Assembly (NCBI RefSeq): GCF_000002985.6
Contig: NC_003284.9
Span: forward strand, 1,178,001-1,242,000
Direction: 5' to 3'
DNA length: 64,000 nt
Origin: Caenorhabditis elegans
Lineage: Eukaryota; Nematoda; Chromadorea; Rhabditida; Rhabditidae
Part shown: in pieces, positions 49,201 through 60,700 of the stretch
Layout: the number at the start of each line of letters is the position of its first letter
How positions within the stretch are numbered: position 1 is the stretch's first letter
The notes under the pieces: generated by a model
The model's database searches: none
Told to the model about the DNA's origin: nothing
Seen by the model: the letters and a program-made list of their open reading frames with translations, nothing else
Made by a program: the position numbers and the translations under genes

Positions 49201-52200
49201 ACGACCTTTCGATCATGAAACTTCTGCCCGGCAAGGTGATTCTGGAGTGAGCGGAACAGATAGTAGTCAGTAGGAACCAAGCCCGGCGAATACGATGGGT
49301 AAGATAAAATTTGGATTCCGACTGTCTGGAGCTTCTGGCGGGTCTTAAAAGTTGTATTCGGTCTTGCGTTGTCATGGAGCAGCAACAACTTTGATCCTCT
49401 AGGGCGATGTAATCGATAAGCATGGACCATCTTTTCCAATTAAATGCAGTATAGGCCAGCGTTGATTGTAGCAAAGTCTGGAAGAAGCTCTCTGGAAATG
49501 ACACCCTTACTGTCCCGCCCAATTGAGAGAAGCACTTTTTTCCGTGAAGTTCTAATTTGAGGTCAGGTGTCGCGGTTTCCTCGACCGGGACCAACTCTTT
49601 TTTCCTGGTATGGCTAACATACAATACCCATTTATCATTTCCAGTAATGATATCCTTAACCCAGTCCGTTGTTCGTTTCCTAGTGAGCAGCGAAAGAGAG
49701 AGGTCACAAAACAATTTTTCTGAGAATCGGGCAAATTGTGAGGAACGAGTTGACCGAACTTTTCTACCCTTCCGGTTTCGTGGAGATGGTTGATGATGGT
49801 TTTTTGGGGATGCTTGAGAGTCGCAGAAAGTTCGCGGTTCGTTGCTCTTGGATCATCTTCCAGGGCTCTCGAAATATCCTCGTCGATATTCAAACGAGAG
49901 CGATCTTATCTTGGTTTATCATCGAGATCGTAGTTCTTTTTCGTGAACTTTTCGAACCAAAACTTCATGGTATTATAGGTGACAGAGTTCTTGCCTAACA
50001 CTGCACACATGTTACGACGAGCTTCGTTGCAATTGCAGATTTGGGGGAACTCGTACAGAAAAACCCATCGGAGGGCGTGACGTTCGGCGAGCAAATTCTC
50101 GGTCATTTTGAACAGCACCCAAAAGTTTTTTTTTAATATATTAAACATGCACATTACGTACTATGCAAAAAAAACCGAATCAGAAAAAAATGAATTAACG
50201 CTGAGAAATGAAGAAAAGTACAAATTTTGCAAAGACTTTTCGACCAACCTAATAGTTCCTTTTGAAAATTTCAGAAATTAGAAACTAGCTAAAGATGTAT
50301 CAGAGTGGTCTGCGGAGTTAAAAAAAATAAAATAGACCGAAATTGGTGAATATTTTTAAAAATAGATACATTAACCTTTTCTGAATTTTTATTGATTTTT
50401 TAAATTTCGCAAATGAAAAATTAGAAAGCCTGAATAATTTCTAGAGCTCCATATGTAATTTATGGATTTTTTGTAAATTTTTAATTTTCTGTTTTATGTT
50501 TAGATACATCGGTTTTTGAAATTTTCTAATCAAAAGTGAAATATCGTTTTTAAACGTAACTTTATTTTTGGAAATGTAAAATTTTGCATTCATTTGAAAA
50601 CGAATTTAAAAATAATTAAGCCACTTATTCCTTTTTTTTCAAAATGGAAAAGTTAATACTCTTGTAATAATTTGATTTTTTTTAACTAAAAGCTAGTAGC
50701 CATTACATCTTTAAATTTGATTTTTCAAAGATTTTGACCATGGCTTTTCTATTATTCTGAACTATGTAAGTTTTCGTTCAATGGTTTTTACACAAATTCT
50801 GGCATACAAAATAACAGATAGCCATTTTTATTCAACTTGGAAAATTAACAATAAAAAATTAGGCACTTACATTCAGCAAAAACCGAACAACTTGAACTTG
50901 TCCAGAGCCAGCTGCCATGTGAAGAGCCGACCCGCTTTCTGTCACAAAATTCAAATCCCAATTGTGTTGAAGTAACATTGATAAAATCTGGAAATTTAAT
51001 TTTAGCCTAGATTTCTAGTAAGCTGAAAATTTTGCCAAACCTGAACTTGACCACTTCCAGCCGCCAGGTGGAATGCCGAAGCTGTGTGGAGATGGTCCAT
51101 ATATTGGAAATTGATCTTTCTTAGGCCACAGCTGAATAATCGCTCCAGCATCTGAAATTTCCTGTTTAGCAATGCAAGAGGTAGGTAGTAGGGCATCCAT
51201 ACAGGCGGCAAAAGAACTGCCGTGTCTATCTCGTGCCGCAAACCGCGCCTCTTGTATGGTACGACGCAAAACCGAAAGGTGTCGGCCGCGTTGAAAGATC
51301 AACTTTTTGCACTATGAGGTATAAACACTAAGCTTTTTGCATCTCGCCATAGTGCAAAAATAAGTGCAGATATTTGGCAGGCGTCCGGTCTTGAAACCGC
51401 GCCTCCTTCCCTAGTAGGTAGCAAACCTTTTCTTGTCCATATTCACATGCCAAATCGAATGGTGTTCTTCCACTTCTGTCAACTAAACAAATGTCTGCAT
51501 GGTAGTAGATGAGTAGGTTAAACTGAAAATTTTTAATTCACTTTAATGAAATTACTTTGTTTTAAATTGAAACATTTTTATACACCCTTAATTCTGTCAT
51601 TATTAAAAAAAGCTTTAAAAAAACTTCCATTTTTTATAAACTTTACGTAACTTCTCAATTTTCAATTAATAAAGAATCCCTGATTTAACACAGTTTTCTG
51701 TTTTTTTTTTCAATTCGAAAAATCTAGAACTTTAGTGACTTTTTTTTTGAAAGGGTCTCAAAACAAAATAAAACTGACGCAGTTAATATATTTTCAGTCA
51801 GTGATAGAATAGTGTTTGAGATTTTTGGGAGCATAATTTATTAACATGCTGAATCCGAAAAAAGCAATAATTCATTACAAAAGTTTTTTATTTACCCATT
51901 TTTTTAAAAGATGGGGTCCCATAGAACTGACACATAACTTTTCCAATCCAAAAAACCTACATGATCAATCATACCGTCTTTACATGCAATATGACATGCC
52001 GAAATTCCATCATAATCTACGGAATCCACGTTTGCACCGCCTTTCAGTAAAAGTGACGTCATTTCGGTATCACCGTAGGTGATGGATAAGTGGAGAGCAG
52101 TTTGGCCTAAAAATTGAAAGTTTAATACAGTTTGGTGCACGTTTTAGTATTTTTTGAAGTCGAATTTTGAAATTGCCGCTCAGAAAATGCTTGATAATTC

Positions 52201-52746
52201 AAAACGGGTTTTTTTTTTAATTTTGCAAAAACTATTATTTTTTAAGAAATTTCAAATTACCTCTACAATCCGGCTCATCTATCCACACTGATTTCGAATC
52301 TATAAAATTCTTTGCCATAACTGTATTTCCCATTTTGACTGCATTATGTAAAGGTGTAAATTCTTCATTATCACAAAGGTCTCTTTTGGGTATGCTAAGA
52401 AGATCTGAAATAAACGAAAAAAAGTGTTTTACTCCCAGAAATTATTTTTTCTCAGTTAAAAAATTTTTAAGAACATATATTTTACAATTATAAAAATGAA
52501 AAACTGAGCTTCTTTTCAAAAACCAAACAATCTCAATTTTCTGCTCCTATTTTAACAGGAGCACTGACCATGTCACTGACCAAGTATTTTTTATACTGAC
52601 CATGCCTAGAGTTGCTAAAATCCTTAAATTTTTATAAGAAATTACGCCAAACTTGTTTTTTCCACTTTTGATGTTAATTCTGCCACATGATCTCACCCAC
52701 CTGATATACTTGATGAAAACCTCCTAAGAAGTTTTTTGCTGGACAT
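33968..52746 (-). CDS. CASKIN-like scaffold (ankyrin, SH3, two SAM)
   Basis: Nineteen exons close in phase: 52701-52746, 52261-52404, 51961-52106, 51427-51522, 51041-51151, 50871-50987, 48238-48352, 41173-41264, 40909-41062, 40411-40527, 40084-40162, 39948-40036, 37274-37392, 36641-36929, 36007-36308, 35050-35506, 34555-34672, 34344-34421, 33968-34061 (2763 nt, 920 aa). Domains: ankyrin repeats at about 28-258 (FTPLHNAVKMGN, QTALHLSITYGD, ALHMAAGSGQVQ), SH3 at about 265-325 (AVEDF, ELSLSIGDQVW, QVWKG), SAM1 at about 540-605, SAM2 at about 610-672, then a Pro/Ser-rich tail ending in a helical segment with TIDEMLQDIQGAMDNL. This order defines CASKIN proteins, which bind CASK and Lar-type receptors at synapses. 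Cytoplasmic. Intron 7 is 7 kb and may hold an internal promoter; a dead mariner lies in intron 6. Confidence 0.95.
36427..36546 (+). repeat. TTGGTCAGTGCA motif cluster
   Basis: Six copies of TTGGTCAGTGCAA-like units about 20 bases apart, in a CASKIN-like intron. Confidence 0.85.
37079..37112 (+). repeat. TTGGTCAGTGCA motif cluster
   Basis: Two copies (AGTCAGTGCAA, TGTCAGTGCAA). Confidence 0.7.
37460..37476 (+). repeat. Poly-G tract (17 G)
   Basis: Seventeen consecutive G in an intron of the CASKIN-like gene. Confidence 0.95.
39310..39715. repeat. Degenerate telomere-like (AAGCCT) array
   Basis: About 400 bp of AAGCCTAAGCCTAAGC-type units with frequent changes (AAGCTTAAGCCTAAGCCTG). The core GCCTAA is the complement of the nematode telomere unit TTAGGC. 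Interstitial, in an intron of the CASKIN-like gene. Confidence 0.75.
41916..41931 (+). repeat. Poly-G tract (16 G)
   Basis: Sixteen consecutive G preceded by a poly-A run. Confidence 0.95.
42597..42832 (+). repeat. Dispersed 235-bp repeat, copy 1
   Basis: Starts CAGCCGTGGACCGG and runs through CATACAGTACTCCTA, CCCCGACTATATCCCTACAC and CAAACGGAATAAGCGC. Copy 2 is at 59771-60017, same orientation, about 90 percent alike by eye. Confidence 0.85.
43927..43980 (-). repeat. TTGGTCAGTGCA motif cluster
   Basis: Three copies on the complementary strand (GCACTGACCAA). Confidence 0.8.
44207..44233 (-). repeat. TTGGTCAGTGCA motif
   Basis: One full copy (GATGCACTGACCAAAAC). Confidence 0.6.
44824..44900 (-). 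repeat. TTGGTCAGTGCA motif cluster
   Basis: Four copies of GCACTGACCAAAA-like units, two of them in a duplicated CTACTGATGCACTGAC block. Confidence 0.85.
46254..46296 (+). repeat. (GA)n microsatellite
   Basis: About 21 GA units. Confidence 0.95.
46399..46719. repeat. TTTGCCG-type hAT-like element
   Basis: Ends CATGGGTGTGCGGTAAATTTGCC and its near reverse complement TTTGCCGCACACCCCTG enclose AT-rich text with scattered TTTGCC units. Same terminal pattern as 55729-57808; no clean target duplication seen. Confidence 0.65.
48091..48110 (+). repeat. Poly-C tract (20 C)
   Basis: Twenty consecutive C (poly-G on the gene strand of the CASKIN-like gene), 128 bases downstream of its exon 7 donor on the transcribed strand. 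Confidence 0.95.
48540..48961. repeat. Inverted-repeat element with ACCAAAAAAC filling
   Basis: Ends CAGGGCTGAGTCC and its imperfect reverse complement CAGCCCTG. The inside is TTTTGGACCAAAAAACAAAA-type text, shared with 15831-15900. CAGGG ends suggest a hAT-like element; the flanking octamers match at only four of eight places. Confidence 0.55.
49011..50252 (-). mobile_element. Decayed mariner element, 1242 bp
   Basis: Inverted ends TTAGGTTGGTCGAAAAGTC (about 30 bp, near-perfect) flanked by TA on both sides (49009-49010 and 50253-50254). It carries one broken transposase frame. Inserted in intron 6 of the CASKIN-like gene. Confidence 0.95.
49167..50106 (-). pseudogene. Mariner transposase, broken
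   Basis: The frame starts MTENLLAERHALRWVFLYEF and shows the helix-turn-helix part (ATNRELSATL). Catalytic residues are visible: first Asp in GNDKWVLYV, second in HDNARPN, third in YSPGLVPTDYYLF, with 34 residues between the second and third, so DD34D mariner type. It is dead as it stands: an in-frame TAA at 49906-49908, a second stop near 49441, and frame changes near 49700 and 49545. The usual target joining motif is otherwise well kept, so inactivation is fairly recent. Antisense to nothing: it is on the same strand as the host gene and is removed with its intron. Confidence 0.93.
51160..51426. repeat. GC-rich repeat inside a CASKIN-like intron
   Basis: About 260 bp that stands out from the AT-rich intron, with GAAACCGCGCCTCCTTCCCT, also seen as GAAACCGCGCCTGCCTCCCA at about 32106, and an inverted pair TTTTTGCACTATG/CATAGTGCAAAAA. 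Confidence 0.65.
52559..52607 (-). repeat. TTGGTCAGTGCA motif cluster
   Basis: Three degenerate copies (GCACTGACCATG, CACTGACCAAG, ACTGACCATG). Confidence 0.65.
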
Positions 52747-53781
52747 ACCAAAAGATCTCTGCAAGTTTAACTAAATATTTAAAAAAAACCGAATTCTAAA
52801 AAAGGATAAAACATCAAAAACTGCAGAAAGAAGCATTTTCAATCACAAAAATACACATTTTTAGTGCACATCCCTTCTCCACTTGAGTACTTCCGCCAGA
52901 GAACGAAAGACAGCAAAAGGTACGGGTGGATATTCGGGGGGTAGAGAGAGGGCGACGACTTTTGTGATAACAAACGAATGGAAATCTACGCAAATAATAC
53001 AATCCACTTTTGCTATTTTTTTGTGGCGGTTGTGGCTCAAGAAGATCAAGGAAAACAAATTTTAAAAAAAGAATCGTAATAATTAGTAATGGGCTTTAAA
53101 AATTTCCTTAAAATATATACCGAATTTAAAAAAATCTTAAACTATTCAAATTTTATCGTTTTGGAATTGACTATAATTATGAAACGCTTGAGCCTTCTAA
53201 ACTACAGCTACTATAAAAATACTTAAAATTTTGGAAAGCTTGGTTAAAAATGACCAGAGTTGAAATTTAAATAAGCTATTTTTAATTATTCTCAAAATCA
53301 TTTTTTTAAAGTATATAAATCAAAAGCTCTGGTTTTGTTGAAATTTCCGACGAACAAACTTTTAAGAAAAAAAAAATCGTTTTTATATATTTTTTATTTC
53401 AACGTAATTTTCCAAACTTCCATTTTTAATTCTCTTATTTTATTTACTGGCAAATAATTTTAGAAACATAATTTACCTTCAGAAATTTCCATTATATTTT
53501 CAGAAAAATTCGAAAAAATTAATTTTCTATAATTTTTGTATTTCCATTACAAAGTCAAAAAACTGAATATGAAAAAAGGAAAAAATTACAAATTTAGTGG
53601 ACGCGTCATGCAAGTGACAGAATAATGATATTAAAAAAGATTAAGCTTGTTTTTTGAAATAAATTTTCTTTTCGTTTGCCAAAAATGAGTTTGTCCGTTT
53701 TTAAATTATTTTTGGTTATTTTCTTTTTAAAAAACTTTAAGCAGACTAGAAATGTTCACAAACAAAGTTTGTTATTAGTTT

Positions 53782-53835
53782 CTTGCACTGACCAACCTTA
53801 GAGTGCACTGACCACTTTATTTTCTGCACTGACCA
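53782..53835 (-). repeat. TTGGTCAGTGCA motif cluster
   Basis: Three copies of GCACTGACC. Confidence 0.8.
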
Positions 53836-54554
53836 AAATAATAAATTAAAAGGTTTTTGTGAATATTTTCTGGAACATATCTAAAAATTAATTTTTATAA
53901 CGAAGCAAGTTTGTTTTGATACGGTACCCGGTCTCGGCCAACAATTTTTTATGCAAACTGAATAAAATAGAAAGTTAGAGGAAAAAAAAAAAGAAATTAT
54001 GAAAAATTAGTGAAGCAAACATTTGTCGTCTCAAGACCATCCAAGATATTTGTGTTTAAAAAAATCGCAAAATTAAATCATTTTTGTGACGATTTTCCCT
54101 GTATCTGTACTCCTTCGAGAGATACATATAAAACTTAAAAAGAATAAAAATGTTAATTCTCATAAACGCCCTTTTCCTCTTCATCATCATCTCATTGTTA
54201 TCATTATTATGTTCCGTTTTCCAGATAAGAGACCTTGAGATGAGATTTGAACAAGGGAATTCGGACGCCCAAAATCTGTGTCTCTCCATCAATAAATGTG
54301 TATGTACATTTGTTGTCATGATCATTTGTCATATCATCTCACTTCTTCGCAGGTGGTGACGAAAAGGGTCAGTGCGATGTAAGGGGTGAATATGGGAAAA
54401 TCTATGATTTATTTGAATTCACAAATTTTAATCTCATAAAACGATTGAGGAACAATAGGGGAATAGCTGAAAACTTTGGAAACTTGGAGTTTAGAACAAA
54501 AATATGTCTGTTCAGTAAATAAAACAAAATGGCAAAATAAACTTTTAAATTGAG

Positions 54555-54632
54555 TTTTGCACTGACCAAATGTTGAAACGCACTGACCAATTTTTTGAAA
54601 GCACTGACCTAATTTTAGAGCTAACTGACCAA
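54555..54632 (-). repeat. TTGGTCAGTGCA motif cluster
   Basis: Four copies of CACTGACCAA or variants, just past the end of the synthetase-like gene. Confidence 0.8.
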
Positions 54633-54642
54633 TTTATTTATT
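54633..54642 (-). terminator. Poly(A) signals AATAAA (two, overlapping)
   Basis: AATAAATAAA on the minus strand, about 110 bases after the stop of the synthetase-like gene. Confidence 0.7.
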
Positions 54643-54752
54643 TAATTTTGCTGCTTAAACCAACTCATCAACTATCTGCATTGTAAAGTTTTTAATTTTT
54701 CAAAATGACCAGTTCCAAAGTATCCAACTAAAGGTATATACCCCTTTACAAC

Positions 54753-57700
54753 TCAAATATAAGATTCTGTAGATTCTTCTGGTTCTGACGGTTCTTTTTC
54801 TGAGTTCATCAGGTACGGTATCTCCTTTCTCATTATTTTCCCTTTTTCTGATCTCGGAATGAAGTCGAGCACTATCACTTTGTTGATCGCCATTGGGATG
54901 TGGTGTTCTAGAAAAATAACAGTTATTTAATTTATTATGGTGAGTAATAATATTTTTATGTTCCAAGTTTTCATAATTAAAAAAAGGTATTTTGAAGAAG
55001 ATCTATGTAGATTTTAGCCCGTGAGTAGTAAAAAATTTATGACAACAGCTTTTTTGGAAAAAACTTTCATTTTTTTAAGCTAGCCCAATTTCCTATTTAA
55101 CTTTCTTACTTTTTAACAACTTTTCCAACGTCTCCCCGCTTGGAGTTTCATTTTCATTTTTCAGCAGCACCCCACACCACACATGTTGATCATTTTGCAT
55201 CACAACCACGTCATGGACCATTTTATGCTCGCATATTATACTTTCCATCATCTCTGAAGAAACCTGAAAACTTTGAGTTAAGATGAGAATGGGTCATGCA
55301 TTTGCCTTACCAGCTTGTTTTGTGCAGTTATAAGATCAGAAATTGCACCTTCAATATGTACCCTGTCATTCTCATCAATCATACCGTAATCACCTGGAAT
55401 ATGGTTATTGAGGGAATCACAAAATTTAGGCCCCGCATCTTTATCGGAAATGCTATGGGAACAGTTCAAAGTAGGAGACCCAACGATTTGCCGACATCTC
55501 ACGGATTTGCAGAACCCGTGAGATGTCGGCATATGATATTGGTCGGGGTTTCGATGTGTTTTGGTCTAGGTCCCAAGATTGGATTTGAGCGTACCAAATC
55601 CTCCAATAACCTTCTTCAGACCCCGCAGGCATATTTGTAATTATGATACAGTACCCATCGGCGGTGGTTCTTGAACAAAATATATCCCGAATACAAGTGA
55701 AACTTTTCAAATCTTTAGTTGTCTAAACCAGGGCTGTGCGGCAACCGACAACCAAGTTGCCGGTTGCCGAAAAGTTGCCGGTTGCCGAAATTTTCCGGGT
55801 TCGGCAACTTCGGCAATTGCCGGTTGCCGAAAAATTTTGAGTTCGGCAACCACAGGCAAAGCGGAAAGTGCCCAAAACGGTCCGTTCACGGACCGGGAAC
55901 GGCTCAAATTTAAGAACAGTTCACGGTTCGATTCCCGGTCCGTCAACGGACCGTAATTGAACCGTAAGGAGACTAAAAAATGGGAAAATTTTTTCACCCT
56001 CCAGCTGCCCCCTTTTTCTTTCCCAATGCTCCACCGAGCTCCGGTCTTGCTCCAGACCGTCTTACGGTGATCCTTCGTTGTAGCAATTCTATCTGCCTCA
56101 GCCGGGGTTGAACTTGTCCACTGCCTGTCGATTGATTACTGGCCCATCACCTTACCGTTTGGCCGTTCGCGCACGAGTCGAAAATCAATAGACTTCGCAT
56201 AAATAGCGATCAGCTCGCGCTCGCGCATTTTCTTCTGGTTTTCACGTCTTACACCAACTTTTTCGATTGTATTTTCAGTAGTTTCTGATTCTCCATCTTG
56301 CCGTTGGGCTTATATGAAAGCGAACGATAACAATTGACAGTTTCGTGTAGTTCAGAACTTATTTCGCATATTTCTCAACATCTACCTATACGTGCTCCAT
56401 CTACATGTAATACAGAAATGGTACTTACCATATTTCCTCTATTCGTCTTGCATGCAAGACTAATTTTCGATTGGACCGGGTTACAATACTAATAGAGGAA
56501 ATAAGGTATATGCGTTCTACTTGAATGATACCTTAATTTCTTAAAATACACACGGAACAGAAACGATATCAGGAATGATTCCAGAATGTATTGTTAGTAA
56601 AATATTTTATGATATTTCAAAAAATGCTCCTGTTGCTCAGCTGAAGAATACCAGCAGAGAGAGAGTGAACGTTGCGTATACACAGTATCTACCCAATTGT
56701 GGCATTTCATCTTTTTTATTGATATGTTTATAGGATTACATTAATATAACCTCTTTTACACACAATGTCATGCTGAATAGCCTCAGTTAGATTGCATGCG
56801 ATTACGGGCCGAGTACGGACCAGTTGGACGGATGATAGACAAAATGGTTGCCCAGAGGAATTTTTTTTTCATGAAAATTGTGTTTTTGAAGTACCTACAA
56901 TGCTATTTGGTTCATTGTAGCCAGTTGGCTAATTTTTTGCCTGATTCAAGGTTTAGTTTTAAAAAGTGCAGTTTTGCCGATTGGGACGGTTAATTTACGG
57001 ATCATCTACGGACCGGCTACGGCCAAACTACGGATGATCTCCAAAACGGAGGATAATACGAAAAAATTTTTTCATGAAAATGGAGTTTTTGAAGTGCCTA
57101 CACTCTCCTTTGGCTAATTTGAGCACTTTTTCCGTGCTAGAACCTGAAATTTTCAAAAACAAAAATTTGGTGCTCGGGACGGTTCATTTACGGTCCGTCT
57201 ACGGGCCGGCGACGGACCGTCTACGGACCGGAAACGGCCCAACTACGGCTCAAGAGCCATCTCGGTCGGTAAATGTGGTTTTTGCTCTAAATAATGCATT
57301 TAACGACGTAAAAATGCTTGAATTAGCCAACTGGTATCATAGGTATTTAAAAAAATTCGTTTTCTTAAAATCCATTTTTTCCTCTTAATGGCCATTTTTT
57401 ACATTCCCCGTAGATTGCCCGTAATTGGTCCGTCCCGCTTTTCATATCCGTAGTTCGCCCGTTAATGGTCCGTTCCCGGTCCAAGATCCGTAAACGGACC
57501 GTACCCGCTTTGCCTGTGAACTTCAGCAACTGCCGATATCAATGTCACACATTTTATAGCTCAGAAAAAAGCACTCAGAGAGCCTTAAAACTTCTAAAAT
57601 TTCACTGTAAACGAAAAAAAAACGACCATACTTTTTGCCAATCACTCAAAAATATAATTTCAACAAAACAAATTTTGAAACCTGGTTGCCGGTTGCCGAA

Positions 57701-60700
57701 ATTTTTTGGGTTCGGCAACTTCGGCGATTGCCGGTTGCCGAAATTTTTAGGGTTCGGCAACTTCGGCAATTGCCGGTTGCCGCAAATCTCAGTTGCCGCA
57801 CAGCCCTGGTCTAAACCGAACTTGAATGAATTTTTTTAACTTACCAGTTTTGAACCACGACTTTCCGAACTTCCTACTTGTGTTCAGCTCCTTATTTCCA
57901 ATGTACTCTTTGAGCAACTGCCGCCCACTCAAAATAACTTGCCCCCACTTCCCCTTTGCCATTTCCTTGTCAGTTTCCATATGGGCTATCTGAAAAAAAA
58001 AATTACGATTTTTTCTAATATTTGAAAATTTCGCTGACTACTTTGATTTTGACATCATCAATTGAGTGCCCACAGTTGACGAGCTGCTTATCCAATGTTT
58101 CATCAAAATCTCCAAAACTGGCAACACCAAACTCTGCGGCAGAGTATGCTTGGATAAGGGTGACGTCTAAGATTTTCTTGACTTTTTTGGCAGTGGCCAC
58201 TGATACCACAGCCCCATGGTTGGCTACAATCTGGAATAGGAGTTGAATGAGATGTTGGGTTATGGAAATAAAAATGAAAATGGGGCTTACTTCGAGTGAT
58301 GATAAGTTGTAGATTTTGTGAACTTCATATTTGATAAAACATTTCAGCAGTTGGGAGTTTGAGAAGAGTAGGGTAACCTAAAAACTTTCATTTTAATTTC
58401 AAAAATTTCAAGTTTTTTTGGCAATACAAGCCTGTGAGCACAAATTGATTGTCTGGGTGAAAAAAATGTTAAGTGCACACATGCAAAAACATTTAAAACC
58501 AACCTTATATTGCTCGATAATCCCAGCGATTCGATCTAATAAAGACGCTCTCCAGACATCCATCGTCGACTCCGCAAGTATACAACTTTCGCCTTTTGTA
58601 AGGATTGTGTAGAGGTAGGATAAAGCGTCATGACAGTGAAGCCCGTCAGTGATTAGGTGATTTTTGGATCCAAGCTGTTCAGTTTTTTTTAGCATACCAA
58701 ATAGCTGCTCGAAGTAGTCGTGGCACAGGTGGAATCCACTTTCCTGTGAATGTGAGATGTATTGATCGTTTTCCAGACTGAAAAATGTGAGTTTTATTTT
58801 AATATTCACTTCTGTACTGCAGTAAAACCGCAGTTACAATTCAACAGGAAACAACACCACCCTAGCTGTACATAGTTTGCCATCATACGCGGCGTGGAAA
58901 TTAATGAGATCTTTGTGTTTTATTTTTGTCAATGAATTTTCAGAAATTCAACTTAAGTCAGGAGCAATCTGAAAATCAGGCAACTCCCGACAGCATGCCT
59001 CAACTTTTGTCGGCTGCCTGATTAAGACACCTAACATGCTAACTTGAGAGCCCCATCCAGTATTTGAGCGGCCCCGCCAAAGTCGGCTGCTCATTTTTAT
59101 AGTAGTTACCTTCCGGGTATAATAAATGCCACACTGTCATTCGATTCTTCAATAAACTGGTCGCAGACATAGTTTGGTGGGAATCCTAAAAACCCAAAAG
59201 CATCAATCACCCAAACGTGCCGAGCAAGACTAATCGCAGCAATATCCTCGGCCAAAACGAACACTCTCTGAAAAATCGTGTTGTTGGCAGTTTTTTAGTA
59301 AGTATGACTAGCTGACCTCAATACTTTGAAGTGTACTTTGTGAAATTCTGAGCATGTGGCCGTAGTGCTCAAAATCCACGATAGCTGTTGTGCAGCCGAT
59401 GTCGCTGAGTTTTTCGGAAGCTGAAAAAAGAACATTTTCCGTAAAAGTGTGCATGAAAATTTTTAAATTTGTGTCGTAAAGGGGTACTTTACTTGGAAAC
59501 TTTGCAGCTGGTCACAAAATATAGAATTTTGAAATACAGATAGTCGAGTTGGATTGAGCGGTAGAATGCAAGAAATAATTTGGTCAGTGCAATCCAAAAT
59601 TAGGTCAGTGCGTTCCAAACATTGGTCAGTGCAAAAAAATTGGTCAGTGCGTTTCATGAATTGGTCTAGTATCTTATGGGGAGTCTTAGATAATTTTAGA
59701 AAATTTTCAGCATTTTTGAAAAATTTCTAGATAGCTTCATTCAGAATTGCTAGTACTATATAAAACTACCAGCCGTGGACCGCACCTCCGGCGCGGCCCC
59801 CGACTTCTGGGGCTGAAAACTAATTTTTCTGAAACTACGGTAATCATACAGTACTCCTACCGCACCACTATTGTACCACTACAGCACCCCGACTATATCC
59901 CTACACTAACGCCAACTCACTATCCCTCCAGAAGCTAAAACTTCACAGACTGCAAAGACTACATAGACTACAAACTATGGACAAACGGAATAAGCGCTTT
60001 ATATATAGTAAATGATAACGACAAAACCTTACCAATATGGCTTGGATTGATTAGTACTGGAATCGCACCAAGCAGGAAGCCACCGAGTTGGTACAACACG
60101 TACTCCACAGTGTTCTCCATGCACATTAAGATTCGATCTCCGTTTTTAACACCGTGATGTGACATGTAGTTTGCAGTTCGTTTGGACCCATCGACAAGTT
60201 CCTCATAGGTTACACATCGTACTTCTGAGATTTCTTCGATCTGAAATTTGCTTCGATTTTCTTTAAACTTTTTCTTTGCCCACCAATGCAATTTTCGCTG
60301 GATTATAGTTTCTGTGATAGCTCAAATTGTCAAGAAGCCATTCTCGGAAGTTCGCATTTTCTGGAGCCTTTTCAGGAGGATTTTCTGGGGTTTCTGTGTT
60401 TTCCTGGGTCGGTGTCGGGCTCGGCTTTAAAACTATCGTACAATCTGTCGTTTTATCGTTATCTTCGGTGGTTTTGTTTAGCTTTTTTAAATCCTGAAAA
60501 TTCTTAATATTCTTTATTGAAAAATGTATTTGGTAGTTAATTTTTAATTATATGTCTCGTCACAGTGATAACTGCAAGACTTGGTTGTAGGTTAAAGCTT
60601 ATAGGTTTAGGCTAAGGCTTAGGCTTAGGCGTAGTTTTAAGATTAGTCTTAGGCTTAGGCGTAAGGTTAGCCGTAGTATTACGATTTGGCACAGGCTCAG

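Larger units (their letters stand above)
52747..54752. other. Intergenic, upstream of the CASKIN-like gene
   Basis: Promoter side of the CASKIN-like gene and 3' flank of the synthetase-like gene. Mostly A/T runs, two TTGGTCAGTGCA clusters, a GC-richer patch at 52870-52960 that may be the core promoter, and a 69-codon hydrophobic open frame at 54150-54359 without supporting signals. Confidence 0.55.

Noticed and set aside
54150..54359. 69-codon hydrophobic + strand ORF
   Set aside because: No homology recognised, no promoter or splice context; AT-rich hydrophobic ORFs arise easily by chance here.
55925..55940. tRNA B-box-like GGTTCGATTCC
   Set aside because: Part of the CGGTCCG repeat block inside the hAT-like element; no A box or arms at the right distance.
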